The notes beneath the pieces were generated by a model. That model saw only the letters and a program-made list of their open reading frames with translations, made no database searches and had not been told where the DNA came from. This document shows, one piece after another, positions 22,947 through 36,267 of a DNA stretch of 64,000 nt. Position numbers and translations under genes: made by a program. Position 1 is the stretch's first letter. Every line of letters begins with the position of its first letter. Origin of the DNA: Eucommia ulmoides (taxonomy: Eukaryota > Streptophyta > Magnoliopsida > Garryales > Eucommiaceae); the NCBI GenBank assembly GCA_016647705.1, contig CM028326.1, positions 17,981,901 to 18,045,900 of the forward strand. Direction: 5' to 3'.

Positions 22947-24445
22947 GGACTTTCCATAAGTAACTTGAGTTCTATTGTAAAGCATCCAAATTTGAGACCC
23001 TTTTGATTTTGAAAGGTTCAGAAAGCATGTACATGTGTTCATTCATACTACAAATTATGAATCAAAAGAATAAATGTAAGTTATGCTATGTGTTTGAAAT
23101 TTGATTGATGATGGAAAAAAGAGTTATTCTTGAAAAAAAAAATCATATTTTATTATTTCAAATATTATACATTCATTTTATTGTCATAAGCATAGTTAGA
23201 ATTGTAATAACAAACACATAAAATAATTTTTTTTTAGAAAATGAAAATATCTTTGAACAACTTTCAAGTCGGATATTCAATCACATTTGCATTTTTTTTT
23301 TCTTTCCCAAATTCAATCTAATATCACAACCATAATCACTTGAAGAATATGTGGAAAATAAAAATAAGAGAAGTAGGGGTAAGAAATTGTGTTAGAAAGA
23401 TGAATTTTTTGTTAGAAGAGAATAAGGGGTAAAATAAGTATAAAAAGTATGAGTTTTTTAGAGAATCACCAAAAAAACATGCCTAGCTTCATAAATGATG
23501 CGTGAGCTGCAATTCTGTTAACTTTGACAGAAAATGTTAGATTTGTACTTAAATCCAAGACTACAGGGAGGGTAAGTAACGAAGTTCAAACTATAGGAGG
23601 GATAAAGTACAAATGGGTCAAATCACAGGGGGATAAAGTACTATTAACCCTATAAAAAATAGGTAATTTTAAAATGACAATTTTTTTTTTTTTTAATACT
23701 TGTGGCATAAGTTAGATATGACTTGTAATTAAGAATTTAATCTAATCTAATATAATATCAAGACCTAAAATTGAAAGACATTGAAAAACATTTAACTATT
23801 ATTCATCTCTTCAATTCTAGCACATTATTCAATCATATTTGAACGGATGACCAAGATTAATTATTAACATCCATCATTAATATATTCTAACCCTTCTATT
23901 CAAATGGATGGCCAAACATGCTGATAAAACAAATACAAAAAATACCTAAAAAAAAATAAAAACAAAAACCACAATAATATTATAATTTAATTTATATTTT
24001 TTCAATTATAAACACAAAAATTAAGTCGCTAATATATATTTTTAAAATTCGAATTTTAATCAACTAAAATTATAGTATTAAACAAACACTGATATTAAAT
24101 GACTATTTAACACTACATCATATGCAATATAACTTTTTAACACTTTATGATAATATTAATTAAAACCAAAAAAACAATTACCGAATTAATTTCACATAAT
24201 TTTCTAAAATGTGATATTTTTCTGACTATATTATAAATACAAAAAATAATTTAAACACGCATATTTTTTTTAAAAATTAAAATTATGTTGAACTAAAATT
24301 TCGTCATTTTATCGAGCATTAAACAATATTCTTAATTTCAACATCTAACCCTAAAATGTTCATATTACTAATTGAAAATAAATATTACAAAAGAGAAAAC
24401 ATAAATATTTCAAATTCTCCAGTATAATACATAGTTCACTCTTAG

Positions 24446-24485
<40 letters not shown>

Positions 24486-24708
24486 CCTCACTAACTAATA
24501 ATAAATATTTTCTCAAAAACAACAAAATATAAAATTACATTTAAATAATCAAATAAAATATATATGTAAAAATTATTTTAAAACTCATGCTCAGCGCAAG
24601 AATAAAACTAGGATATCATATATTTTGGAAGCCATAAAAAAAATTATAAAAATATTAGCATAATCTGATTTCGGATCTTTTAATAATGTTGTGACCGAAC
24701 TTGCAAGC
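22947..24708. other. AT-rich spacer
   Basis: No gene is seen. It includes simple poly(A)/poly(T) runs (the largest is a roughly 30-base A run at about 24450-24479). At 23500-23660 there is a stretch whose end GGGGGATAAAGTACTATTAACCC resembles the right terminus of the MITE-like family at 49294-49660; its left half is not recognisable. Confidence 0.6.
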
Positions 24709-25269
24709 TTATGAAGAAGTCCAGTTACAGAAGTAAACAAAAGACAGTGCTAAACCAACCGACTTAAAGATGGAAGATAATGGAACCCCATATTTACCTC
24801 TCCCAAATAGCCCTTCAAGAAACCACCAGAACAACGCCACCACCCACGCGCTACAAACAAACTCCTCCACCAACCATAACCCGTTTCCATCGCGGAGGGT
24901 CCTCAATAACCCGACGGTCAACCCGATTAGATTCACCAGCAAAATAGTGAAACCAGGCAGAAATATTGAAGAATCGTCGAAGGTGAACCTGCCGAAATTG
25001 GCATCGTCGTCAGTGGTTGTTTGATCTTTCTTGGTGACTTCAAAAACCGTTTCGGAGAGTCCGAGGAGTTTGAGGATGCATGCGAGGAATCCAAATAACC
25101 AGGCTGTCATAGCAACTATTCTCCACGCTCTCCGGTTATCCTACCATGCATGTGCTGAGAATCCCATTATGTGGTACTCTGACAATGTGTAGAGGTTGAA
25201 GACTACGAAGAGAGCCAAGGGTATGAGTATGGCCGGTTCATTCACCTGCATTGTATGGTTGCCGATAGT

Positions 25270-25757
25270 AAGGGTATGTTTGGATGAAAGAATGGAAAAT
25301 GAAAAGGAAAAAAAAAAATGAGAGGATAATATTTTTATCTATTACAACAATAACAACAACTAAGTTTTTATTCCACTTATGTAGCCTTTGTCAATTGTAA
25401 AAGGAAAATTATTTTTTCTGATATTGTTTGGTTGAGAAAGAAAATGAAAAGAGAGAAAATAATTCACTTTAATATAATTTACTATTTTGCCCTCATATAT
25501 TATAAAAATAAATTAAAAAAATCTATTATTAAAGGAATAATTGTAATTTTGATACCTTTAACCATTTTTCTTCCATTTTCCTCCCAAATTTGTGAGGAAA
25601 AAAGTTGTCTAAAAAATTGTGTTTTATCCATCTTATTTTCTTTTCCCTTTCATTTTTCATCCAACCAAATATGACTTCTTTTTTTTTTTTTTCATTTTCC
25701 ATTTTATTTTTCTTTTTATTTTCTTTCATTCATTTTCCATCCAACCAAATACACCCT
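25270..25757. mobile_element. MITE-like element in intron 8 of CSL copy B
   Basis: The left end GGGTATGTTTGGATGAAAG and the inverse of the right end, GGGTGTATTTGGTTGGATGG, are terminal inverted repeats. Both continue into ATGGAAAATGAA-rich arms. The interior is AT-rich without coding potential. Ends of the GGGTGTGTTTGG type are common in plant non-autonomous DNA transposons. A target duplication could not be fixed. Confidence 0.6.
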
Positions 25758-27354
25758 AACAGTGCGTCTGGATGAGGTAGTTGAAAAATATTTAATGTAA
25801 ATGAAATTATAAAACTTAAAGAATAATTCATTTTGTAAAAAATTTACAAATTTATTTTCAAAAATCAAATTCCTTCTTTTAATACTTTGTTATTCTAATT
25901 ATTTTGTTTTGTTTTTCACTATAGGTAAAAATATTTTTTTATTCTAATATATACTTCTGTGCATGTCAGTTAAAAAATATAATTGGATTGACCTGCAAGT
26001 CGCACAGGTTAAAATGCTAGTTGTAACTAAAAAGTGAAGTTCATTTTATTTAAAATCATCAAAAAAAAAATTGTTATAAATTTGATAGTTTTAATTACAA
26101 AGTGAGTGATGGTGATGGAAGTGGCAGCAGCGGAGGCGACAGATAGTGAATTCCGGTAATAGTCAATGCTGATCAACAACGGAACTTCAATTTCATTGTT
26201 GAAATTCATGGTAAAGTATAGTGTAGAATATGACTATCTTTCTACAATTTTGGGGGAGTGGTCATCACCCCTAACCCCGTCTGCCTTTATGCATGGATAT
26301 AGGCTAAGGTAGTTTCCGGTAGCACGAAAAGCACGAAATTAAAGTCTTGAAATTGAATGAACACATTCAAATTTTCAAATTTTTACATGTGTCCTATTCC
26401 GAATTGGAATTCGAAGGTTTCAATACTGCACAACCACACATAATTTAAAACAAGTTTAAATTGAGTGGAAAAAAAAAAAAAAAAACTCCGTGTTCAAACA
26501 AAAACTAAGCTCATTTTGGTTTGTGATTCAAAAAATTATTTTTGATTTTTGTAATTTTTCATTTTTCAGGGATGAAGCACTAATTCTGAGGGTGGCCCAA
26601 ATGTGACCCTCAAACAGTAAACCCTCATTTTTCGTGCAGTTGCACGGCAATGATCTGTATCCCACATCAATAATGCAATGGAGACAATATATACTTATAT
26701 GAGGGTTCAAAAATCCTAAATGTCACCTTCAGCTGGCATTTTTGGATGAGAGCTACCGCTCGGTCAAACTGATCCCAAAAAACCTTTTTTGCAATAACCA
26801 TCATAAATTATCATTTTTAATTAATGAGATACTTATTGAGTTAAACAGGGATAGTTAACTATAATAACTAATATCAATCACGTATAGAAACTCAACGTGG
26901 TTAACTTACCTTGGACAAGAATTTTGAGTTGGTGATAATACAGTAGGCCGGCAGAACAGCGTAAACTATCTCAGGAATCGATCGCAAAGCCCACACCAAA
27001 ATCCACAAGTAGCCCAAGCATTGCCGGAACCGAAGTTTGCCATAGAGGGTGAGTAGGATTGGACTTTTCGAGCTGAACAAGATTTCCAAAAGTCCTGTGG
27101 CCCATCTCTTTTGTTGGGCCATTGACACTGGCCCACCTGAGGAAGCAATCCTGAGGAAACCGGGCGATCGGGCATACAGAGGTTGGATCTCCAACCCCGC
27201 CCATGGATGGCCAGACCCGTGAGGACATCTTCTGTTGTAGATCCATACATCCAACCAACCTAAATTATCAAAAATAAAATGATATCATTCAGTCAATTGT
27301 CCAACAGATTTTCATTGATGAAAATAATGCTAAAAATTTGTTTCCAAAAAATTG

Positions 27355-27745
27355 ATTTAGGGCGTGTTTGGTTGTTTCCAAAAACAATTTTTTGTTTTCG
27401 AAAATAAAATATTTCTACGACTACTCTTTCAACAACACAACTCAAACAATTTTACAAAAATTATTTTTAGAATACTCAATTTATTCACATACTTTTATTA
27501 TTTTTATATATTTAATTTTAATTTTTTCTCTAACATCTTTATTTTTTATTTTTTTCCCACGAACTTTCTTCACTAGACATTCACCCAACAAACACCATTA
27601 GTCTCTCTTTTTGAATGTCAGATTTCAATCTATCACATCACTTTCACTTTTTTCATATGTTTAGACAATTTTAATAACTATTCCCCCTTTATAATTTTTT
27701 CAATACTAAAACAAACTTTAACAATTTTCCAAAAATTGTTTTAAA
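27355..27745. mobile_element. Possible MITE-like element in intron 7 of CSL copy B
   Basis: The stretch opens TTAGGGCGTGTTTGGTTG followed by TTTCCAAAAACAATTTTTTG, and ends with CAATTTTCCAAAAATTGTTTT, an imperfect inverse. It is AT-rich with no gene. The boundaries are approximate. Confidence 0.4.
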
Positions 27746-30269
27746 AAAAATGGGAGGTTCTTACCTTTGTACCCCAAGAAGATCCATATTCATAGCTACA
27801 ACTTGCAACTTGACATGCAGCCTCAATATGGTCCATAAGAGAGTCTGGAGTAACTTCCTTGACGTTAGACGCCGATAAAATCTGAGCCGTTGATTTGATG
27901 AATTCCTTTGATTCTCCAAATGTCCTTTGTAAATCCACAAAATTCAATTTTCCTTCACCAAAATGAAGAAAATTTAAAGGTGAATGAAGAAAATTCAAGA
28001 TATGATAATAAATTTAACAGGAAAAGAGTCATATTTAGTTGAAGTAAAATCAGGTTACCGTTTGTTATTTTGTCATGTGGCGATAAACCGTAAATAACTC
28101 CTCTTCTGTGGAAACAACCAGTTCCTGCATAAAAGGGTCCTTGAATCCCCCCAATTCCACGTCCGACGTACTGAGACATTTACATGGAAAATTGTTCATA
28201 AACAGTGAAAAGGATGAATTACAGTGAGACCCTCCTAAGTTTTCGAACAAGAACAAACATAAGCATATTGTAAGATGATACAATGAAATTTATTGTCTGT
28301 ATTGTATATTCCTTTTCCTCTTTTGAAAAAAAAAAATCAACAAAATTCTATGCAAATTGTTGGGAAATAATTCATAAACTTTTCTCAATTCCGATAAATG
28401 GAAAAAAGAAAATCATTTTGCAGAGGAATTATTTCTTGAATGCTTTTTCCATTTATTTTTTAGTTCTTTGAACAAGTTTTTAGCCCCTCAATTAAAATCA
28501 ACTACATTGAATCAATTGAGTTAATGTTAACTAGATGTGGAATGTGTATTCAATATTCATATTAACTAAAATATTGGTAAAGATTACAAAATAAGTTGAA
28601 AATAAATTGTTAAGGAACAAAAAATAAGCTGCTCTATTAGTAGAATTAAAATTTTAAAAACCAAAAATAGATAACCATACAATAAGAACCCCTTTCGTTT
28701 CTTTTAGAAATTGCTGCATCTCTATACTTCTTTCCCCGGGGAGGGGGGAGGGGAGGGGGGGTTGTTAAATGTAACTTTACCTACAACATAACTCCGTTTA
28801 AAATGGTGAATTAGTACGCACCTCATGGAGGACATCCAATTGATTACTGTTGTAGAAATATTGTGGGAACTGAACAAACGCGCAATCTGATTCGTGTTGC
28901 ACGTCAAGCAGAGTACACATCGCGTGAAGAAAAATATGGGGGTTGTTTGCGTACATATCACAGTCCACATTCAGCATGAATGGAGCGTTTGTCATCACTC
29001 CAGAGACTCTCGTCTGTTCTTTGCCACAATGCAAAGGAAAAAAAAAACTGACATTAGATTTATATTAAGAACAAGGCTAAATAAAACTACTGGCATTATG
29101 GGTGGTGATGGGATTTATTCTAAAGTCAGTCATAAGAGAAGTGTAAATAGCATAAAGTAGAGGGTACAAAAGAGGAAATCTAACCAGAACGTTCATGGCA
29201 CCGGCTTTGTAATGATGGTGATGCTTCGGACGCTTCTCTCTGGAGATGTAGACAATATGGGGAATAGCATTTGGAACATCAGTTGTCTTGTTCTCCCACA
29301 CAACCTATGAAACATCCATAATTTTTGTAAATTTTTCCTTTAATTAGTTAGCATTCTTATTAATTTTTACGAATTTTTATTTATTTTTTTCACTAATTTT
29401 AAGAATTTTTTAAGCAAAAACAAAGTTCAGAAAAATAAAATAATTAGAAATAAACTCTACACGTGCAATTCATAGTGATTTAATTGTATTTATCAAATCC
29501 TGTCCAACTTCTAATTCTTCCTGTTGATACTCGGTTTTGGAGATGAATTACCTTTACAATAGCGGGATGGTTTCTTCGTTCAATATTTGAGAAAACAGCA
29601 AAGTCTCCATTGGGATCACAAGGCATGGGCGTTTGGGAAGCATTTTCTATCTTTAGGCAAAGATCCTTATACTCTTCCTACAAAATACATGAAAGACAAA
29701 CCAAAATTTTTATTAAAATTTAGAAACTGCCAGCAACAATTCTTGTCTTTCATATATGCTGATGTAATCAAGATTACTTCGACAAAAAAAGAGGGGCAAA
29801 AGCACAAATTCAATGGATTATAAGGTTGAAAGTGCAATTATCCTGGATATGAATTTAATTATTTACCTTCATTGTTCTCCATTCTTCTAGGAACTCTGAC
29901 GAAATACGTTCGGCCAAAGAGGGATCCGACGTAAAATATCGGAACGGAGCCCTAATGGGAACACTATACATCTTGCAGAACGGGACCCAACGCTGAGCAA
30001 AATTGGAGGTTTCGATGAGCGAGTAGTAAGTGAGAGGAGAGCCACCGTCGTCGGAGACATAGCAGGTTAATTTTTCGGCCGGATAATCTACCGCCAACAG
30101 CGATAGCACCGTGTTCATGGTGATGATTGGCGGTTCAAGAATGGGGTCTGATGTAGTAATGAACATGTCCACCGGAGGTAGCTCGTCTGCCCTATCAGAG
30201 AAATTTGATAAAAAATTATAAGCAAGATGAAATCTGTCATCATGCATATTGGGAGTTTCACATACAAGC

Positions 30270-30270
30270 T

Positions 30271-30302
<32 letters not shown>
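30270..30302. repeat. (AC)n(AT)n microsatellite in intron 1 of CSL copy B
   Basis: ACACACACAC followed by ATATATAT. The equivalent tract in copy A (about 2327-2343) is where the Helitron inserted. Confidence 0.9.
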
Positions 30303-30645
30303 TGGTTGAGTACCACTTGAGTAGCCGTTGCGGGTGGGTTTTGAAATCAAGCAGAGTCCACTTGGAGTTGACAGTGAGAATCCAGATGAAAGTGAACCAT
30401 GATTCACACCAGAAGGCGATAGTCCATGATGAGAGTCCATCACCATGGGTTTTGATATGGTGGAGTCGATAAAAGAGGAGAGAGAAGAGGAGGAAGAGGA
30501 TGGTGAGTTCCACTGTTCGTGAGACTGTGTTCTTCCGTGGAATCCTTTCATGGAGAGGCAGAGCAGCCATTGATGGAGTAAGACTCGTAACAGAAATAAC
30601 AGAAAAGAGTATTGCCGCCTCTGGCTTGTATTTCTTGTTGTGCTT

Positions 30646-30660
30646 AGTATTTATATTGGA
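30646..30660 (-). promoter_or_regulatory. Possible TATA box of CSL copy B
   Basis: On the minus strand ATATAAATAC lies about 80 bp upstream of the start codon at 30570. It is conserved in copy A, and no other core element was recognised. Confidence 0.4.
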
Positions 30661-30895
30661 TTTTGTCTGCTAGGTGGCTTCAAGGCCATAAAAATATTGA
30701 ATTGAAAAGTCTCTTTTACTTTTAATTTGAAAAATAGCTTTCATCCAATATAAAAATATTTTTCTTGACAACAATTTATATACATGTGTGTATGTATATA
30801 TATAGAGAGAGAGAGTTATTGGCATTTTACCCTTTTGTGGTTTAACTGAATTGTAGTTACCCAATGTGTTATTCTGATAAGCACTTTAGCCCCCA

Positions 30896-31179
30896 TGTGG
30901 AGAAAGATGAAATTTCTATTCTCATTAATTGATTAGGAGTGGGTACGCGGCTTCTCTTATAGGAGAGAAGATACAGAAAAAAGGAAACAAGACAAATACA
31001 AGAATAGGAAACTAGCTAATCAGGAAACTATCAAGAAAAGGAAACTAACCACTAATTAGCCTAAGAATCTGTCAATTAGTTACAGCTACTAATTAGCCTA
31101 GTAGAGAGAGTTGACCTATTCTATATTTACAGCAGAATATCTACAATATTCGGTAATGACTATACCGAATCCTCCAACA
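30896..31179 (-). mobile_element. Solo LTR, 284 bp, probably Ty1/copia
   Basis: It runs TGTGGAGAAAGATG to CCTCCAACA on the plus strand (TGTTGGAGG at the start on the minus strand). It is flanked by a perfect 5-bp target duplication CCCCA (30891-30895 and 31180-31184). The homologous site in copy A (about 13215-13225) lacks it. No internal retrotransposon sequence is present, so it is a solo LTR left by recombination. The minus orientation is inferred from the TGTTGGAG start common in copia LTRs. Confidence 0.85.
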
Positions 31180-32124
31180 CCCCATATGGTATTAACTAAA
31201 GTGCAATTGTTATATTTTCTTTCAAAACTAACGGTCAAGTCTCAAACACAAAAAAATAAAATAAATAAATAAAATAAAAATAAAAGAATTCATTTAATAT
31301 TAATTGACATTTATACCCTCGGTCGGATCGGGTTGGGTTGGGTTAGATAATATCTTTTTCTTTCTTTTTTTTCCGTTAAACTGTCGGATCGGATATGACT
31401 TGATGCGAAACTTGCAAACCTCATCGGTTGTGATATTGAGACACCTGGTGGACTGCCTAGCTATGAGTCCTACGACACTAGAGTAGGATTCTCTAAAAAG
31501 GATCAAGTCAGGTTTAATATAAGGGCAAATTTGTTATTTCATGCAATTCTATTAAGGGATTTTAATTTTATAGTCCTGAGAGATTTGCATCTTATAAAAT
31601 GAACCTTTAACAACCTAAAAAAATTTTCGAGACCACATAAAAACTTATCAAATGGTCCCTAACTTATGCCCTTTCATTTGGTTCTATTTACACATGCTTG
31701 CCATCGGATTCTCTGTAATTCACATAAATGAGTATATGGGAAGTGACAGTTCACACTATTACTCCCTCGCTCAAGAAACCAGTTGATTCATCGTGAGTCT
31801 TTGTCCAAAATCGATAACAAAGAAACCAAATTAGTCGGAAAAAAATTCTCTTTCTAATGATGTATTTTTCAAATTTCTTGGGTCCGATTTCAGTGTTGGG
31901 GAACATTCATCGTGTAAGTTTTTTGCTGCCCGTTTGGTTATCGACGGCGTTTTCCTAAAATATCGAACACACTTACCACTAATAAAATGCCCCCCCCCCC
32001 CATATAGGAATTCCCTATTGCTAGATTATTGCTCATTGCGAAAACACGCTCGCATCTCAGACCCAGAGCATTTCGACTGAAACCCTAAATTCCAGTTTGT
32101 AAACGGCGGTGCACCGTCTGAAAA

Positions 32125-35100
32125 ATGACGAAGAAGCTTGAAACGCAATCCTCTCCGTCGCGAAAGCAAAAGAATCCCGACTCCTTGCAAGGTTAGTGCG
32201 TTTTTGGACCGACGAGTATGTCGATTTGGACTGTGAATGTTCGTAAATATTGTGAATGTCCATGATTTGGCTGAGACTGTATATTTATACATACTCTGAT
32301 ATTTATGTTCTATTCAGTATAATACAACGCCCCACGTGTTTTATGCTTTTCGGCGGTTGTTTTTTAATGTAGAATGTTCTTGTGGGTCACCAGTTTTTAC
32401 TTTTGATAATATTCTGATAAGTGTGCACTTTTTGTTTGTGGCGTGTGTGTGTGAATGTTCTTATATTTTAGAAAAACGTGTTCCCATTTTTTGTGACTGT
32501 TCTTACATGAAACTTACCTGTTTGTTGATGTATTGTCTTGTGTATGTTCAATTTGATTGTGAATGTTCGTTCGTCTGTGTGAATGTCAAAATATTAACAT
32601 GCATGTGTTTCCATGGTACCCCTGTATTTTTTATTTATGATCTGTTGAAGGTCCGATTGACTGTTTGGGGTCCATGTTCCCGTGAGTTATTTCGACGAAT
32701 GTTTACTTACGGATTTTGTTACTTTTTGTGAATAATCTGATAAGAGTGCCTAATGTGATTGTGCGCTGGTTTTTGACAATGCCATTAGATTGTTAAATGT
32801 ACAAATTGGGGTTGTGAATGTCCATAATTTGTTCCAATTTGTGAATGTTCTTACACGAACTTACCCTGCCGATGTAGTTCGTTAGTGTAAATGTTCATTC
32901 GATTATGAACGTTCCTACTCTGATAAGAGTGCCTAATGTGATTGTGCGCTGGTTTTTGACAATGCCATTAGATTATTAATATGTACAAAATGGAGTTGTG
33001 AATGTCCATAATTGTTCCAATTTATGAATGTTCTTATACGAACTTACCCTGTTGATGTAGTTTGTTGGTGTAAATGTTCATTCAATTATGAATGTTCCTA
33101 GTCTCGTGAACGTCCATGTTTGCTATTTGTCGACTCCTTGTGCATTATTTATGAATGTTTACTTTAGTGCATGCATATACGCTGGCATTCCCTCTTTTGA
33201 AAAATGGTTTATAACATTGAGGATTGTGAAGCCGAAGGCTAAAAATAAGTCTCAATCTCAGAGTAGACAGTTTTCGTACCAATGTAATCTAAAACAAGTA
33301 GTTGACCTTCTTAAAGATTGCAAACTCCACGCGAAGCACAAGGACTCGTTGTCGAAAACACCATTTGCAAAAAAAATTGAGGCATTATATGACAATAAAT
33401 TGTCATTGGAGAACGTTTAAAATAATGATAGCCTGATAGAGCGAGTGGTTATGAGTTACAATCCGTCCAGAGGTACGTTTAGGCTGGGTGATAAGAGTGT
33501 TAGTATGACACCGCTCGATATCCAGGTGATATTCGGGCTGCCTTTGGGGGATGAGCTCGTCGTTCAAACTCGATACACGCTGGCCGACTCTACATTTCTC
33601 AGCAAACTAACGTATCAACCCCGCGAGTTCAATGTCGCGTTCCTCAAATCATTGATTGAACAACGGGTTTCGCAAATAGGTGAAGATGACGTATAAGATA
33701 CTGTGAAACTCCTCTGTTTGCACCTGCTGACGACATATTTCTTTGCAACCACTGGTCAACAAGTCCCTAAGTGGTTGGTGCGCTATATTAAGAACCTTGA
33801 TGATATGTGTACCTACAATTGGCCACAAACGATCTTCACAGATTTGGAAACTAGTTTAAAGAAGTCATACACAGAACCAAGGTCGGTTACGGGGTGTGTC
33901 ATTGCGCTGCAGGTACTTAGTTTTTTTAACATTCTGTGTCAGTCGTATTGAATGTTTACTCTTTTTTTTTTACATTGGATTTTTCTCCGTTTTGACAGTA
34001 CTGGCTGTGCGAACACACCAACTTGATTACCCCAATTGATGGGCGAGATGTTTGAGTGCCATGTATGTTGAGATGGTACCTGACCACATATTCAAACGCA
34101 ATTGGATTGACGCCGTTGACTCACTTGCCGAATCATCAGGTGACTTTTTTGCGGTTGCTAAACGTGTTTGCACATTTATGTTGTTGTTTGAAATGTGAAT
34201 GTTAATCTGAATCCAATCAACGTCCAAAATATGTTTCAGGTGAAGGGGTGCATGACAGAGGAAACGTTGATTGAGATTCGATTAGAGATCATTGGGCGCA
34301 TTGAAAATGACGAAGAAGTTGTTGTCAAAGAAACACCAGTAGACGTGATGCCAAAAGTGGACAAGGGGAAGGCGCCAATGATCGAAGATGACGTTGATGT
34401 TGGTGCAATGATTGATAATCTTATGAGCACATATATCAACCCCGCCCTCACCCAACCAAGGAAAAGCGCCGCGCAGTTAATGTTCGATTTGGGTGTCGAT
34501 TTTACCCAGGCCGAAAGTACTATGCCCACCCAACAAACACAGGACATCGCAGTCGATGACGTTTACTGTGCATTGGATGAAATGCAGGAAGACTACTACA
34601 TGAGGAAGTTGGAGGCTGAAGAACGTAATGAAGCCATGTTGAAAGTTTTGGCAAATGTAACAATGAAGAGCATAAACCCACAAACTGATATTGAAGGACT
34701 AGTCGCGTCACTTGCTAGCCAAAAAGTCAAATACGATAATGATGTGGGTGTTCTCAATGCAAGGATCGCAACTCTCGAAAAAGAGAGGGAGACAATACTT
34801 ATTGAGATGGGCATTCATGAAATCACGCAAAGACATAGGGATCAACCGGTTAATACCGAACTTGAGGAGCTAAAAAAGAGATACGCAGATCTCGAACTGG
34901 AAGTAAAGGTAGCAGATCAGATCGTGAAGGAGGCAAAAGAGTCACAGGAGGCTAGTCGTAGAAGCTACATCTCGAAAATTAAGGAGCTTGCAGACGAATA
35001 CAGAGAGTTAGGGGACTGAATCAGCAGGTGCGTGTGTGCTGGGAAAAGACGTGTTGATTGTGCTCCCACTGCCCATGGGGGAGCTGCGGTCGGTGAACGT

Positions 35101-36201
35101 TCTATTCCATCGTCCGTGATTCCCAAATGTGAATCATCTTCTATTGCAACTGAAAAATCGTCGCGTTCCCCACGTCGTGAAAGGGTAGATCTTATATATG
35201 CATAACCGATAATAATGATTATGCCCGACGACGACGACGTGGTAGATGTGACTCCAATGCCATGTTTGACCTGCCCCCCACAACCAACTGATAACACACC
35301 GAAAGTCAGTTCAATGATAAAACGTATGAAGGGTAGGGTAAGGAATGAACGTAAAATGGGTAGCGATTATGTGTATCCTAAGGAAAAGGGCAAAGGGAAG
35401 ATCGTGGAAGAAAAAGACTCCATCGATGTCAATTAGCTACCCGAGAGGGATTATGAAGACACCGTAAAAATGCCCATCCGGAAACGATCAAAAGTAGCAA
35501 CGATGCTTGACGATAGGGATTGGGAGTTATTGCAGTTGATACATACTGAGGAAGGGGTCGGGTGTGTGCTGGAAATTTTTATACTTGTTACCTTATTTTT
35601 TCTGATGATATTTTTGAGCTGATTGCTTGATTCTCATTTTTTGCAATGCATTTGTGTGGGGTAGTGAGGGTCCGACTTCCACATTCACAGGCGATGATGC
35701 AATATGTTTAATTCAGGGCAAGCAAGTCGCAGATAATGTATGCATCTCAACCGACATTGTTGTTGTGGGGCGTTCATTAAAATTATGATCCCCGTAAATG
35801 TGTTTGTATGATATTACATGTGAATGTTAATGTTTTCGTTTTTCCACTTTTTCAATTCACAGGTTATTGATTCATTTGGCGAATTCTTGGAAATACAGAT
35901 GCGGACAATCAACACTATACGCAACACAAATGGGGTGGGCATGCTGGACCAGTCGAAATTCGTTATCGCGAGTGTGTGGGTAAGCATTAATTGTCTTAAT
36001 TTGTCTACTACTAATAAAATCGAGGCTAACATATGATTTATGCCACACAGACTGTTCTAAAGAAAAAACAACAGAAACTGTTGGATTATTTACATGCAAC
36101 GATCCAAGCTGCGTTTATCAACAACTGCCGGTACCTACTGTTCCCCATAAATTCTGATGGACATTATGCGTACGCAAATCATTGGACGTTATTAGTACTT
36201 G

Positions 36202-36267
<66 letters not shown>

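Larger units (their letters stand above)
24709..30570 (-). pseudogene. Cellulose synthase-like gene (CSLB/CSLH clade), copy B, nearly complete
   Basis: Nine exons on the minus strand: 30314-30570, 29867-30191, 29552-29677, 29185-29304, 28822-29013, 28059-28170, 27765-27953, 26910-27259 and 24709-25245, each with GT/AG borders. The roughly 735-residue product starts MAALPLHERIPRKN with an early membrane segment. It carries all family-2 processive glycosyltransferase signatures: VSDDGGSPL (D), [12 protein letters not shown] (DxD), [11 protein letters not shown] (TED) and [10 protein letters not shown] (QxxRW), followed by C-terminal membrane segments. Such proteins are Golgi membrane beta-glycan synthases. 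Two lesions are visible: a one-base loss in exon 8 near 27160-27172, after NLCMPDRP, which shifts the frame before [14 protein letters not shown]; and TAG for a conserved tryptophan in exon 9 (25141-25143). Either would remove the C-terminal membrane domain. If both were sequencing errors the gene would be intact, so it is called a young pseudogene with that reservation. Confidence 0.88.

Noticed and set aside
28735-28765. G-rich GGGGAGGGGGGAGGGGAGGG tract as a possible regulatory quadruplex
   Set aside because: It lies in an intron of a pseudogene, with no conserved equivalent seen and no sign of function.
32336-32731. 131-codon frame in the MULE
   Set aside because: It lies in intron 1 of the Ulp1-type gene and consists largely of repeated GTGAATGTTC-type words, giving a Cys/Val-rich pseudo-peptide.
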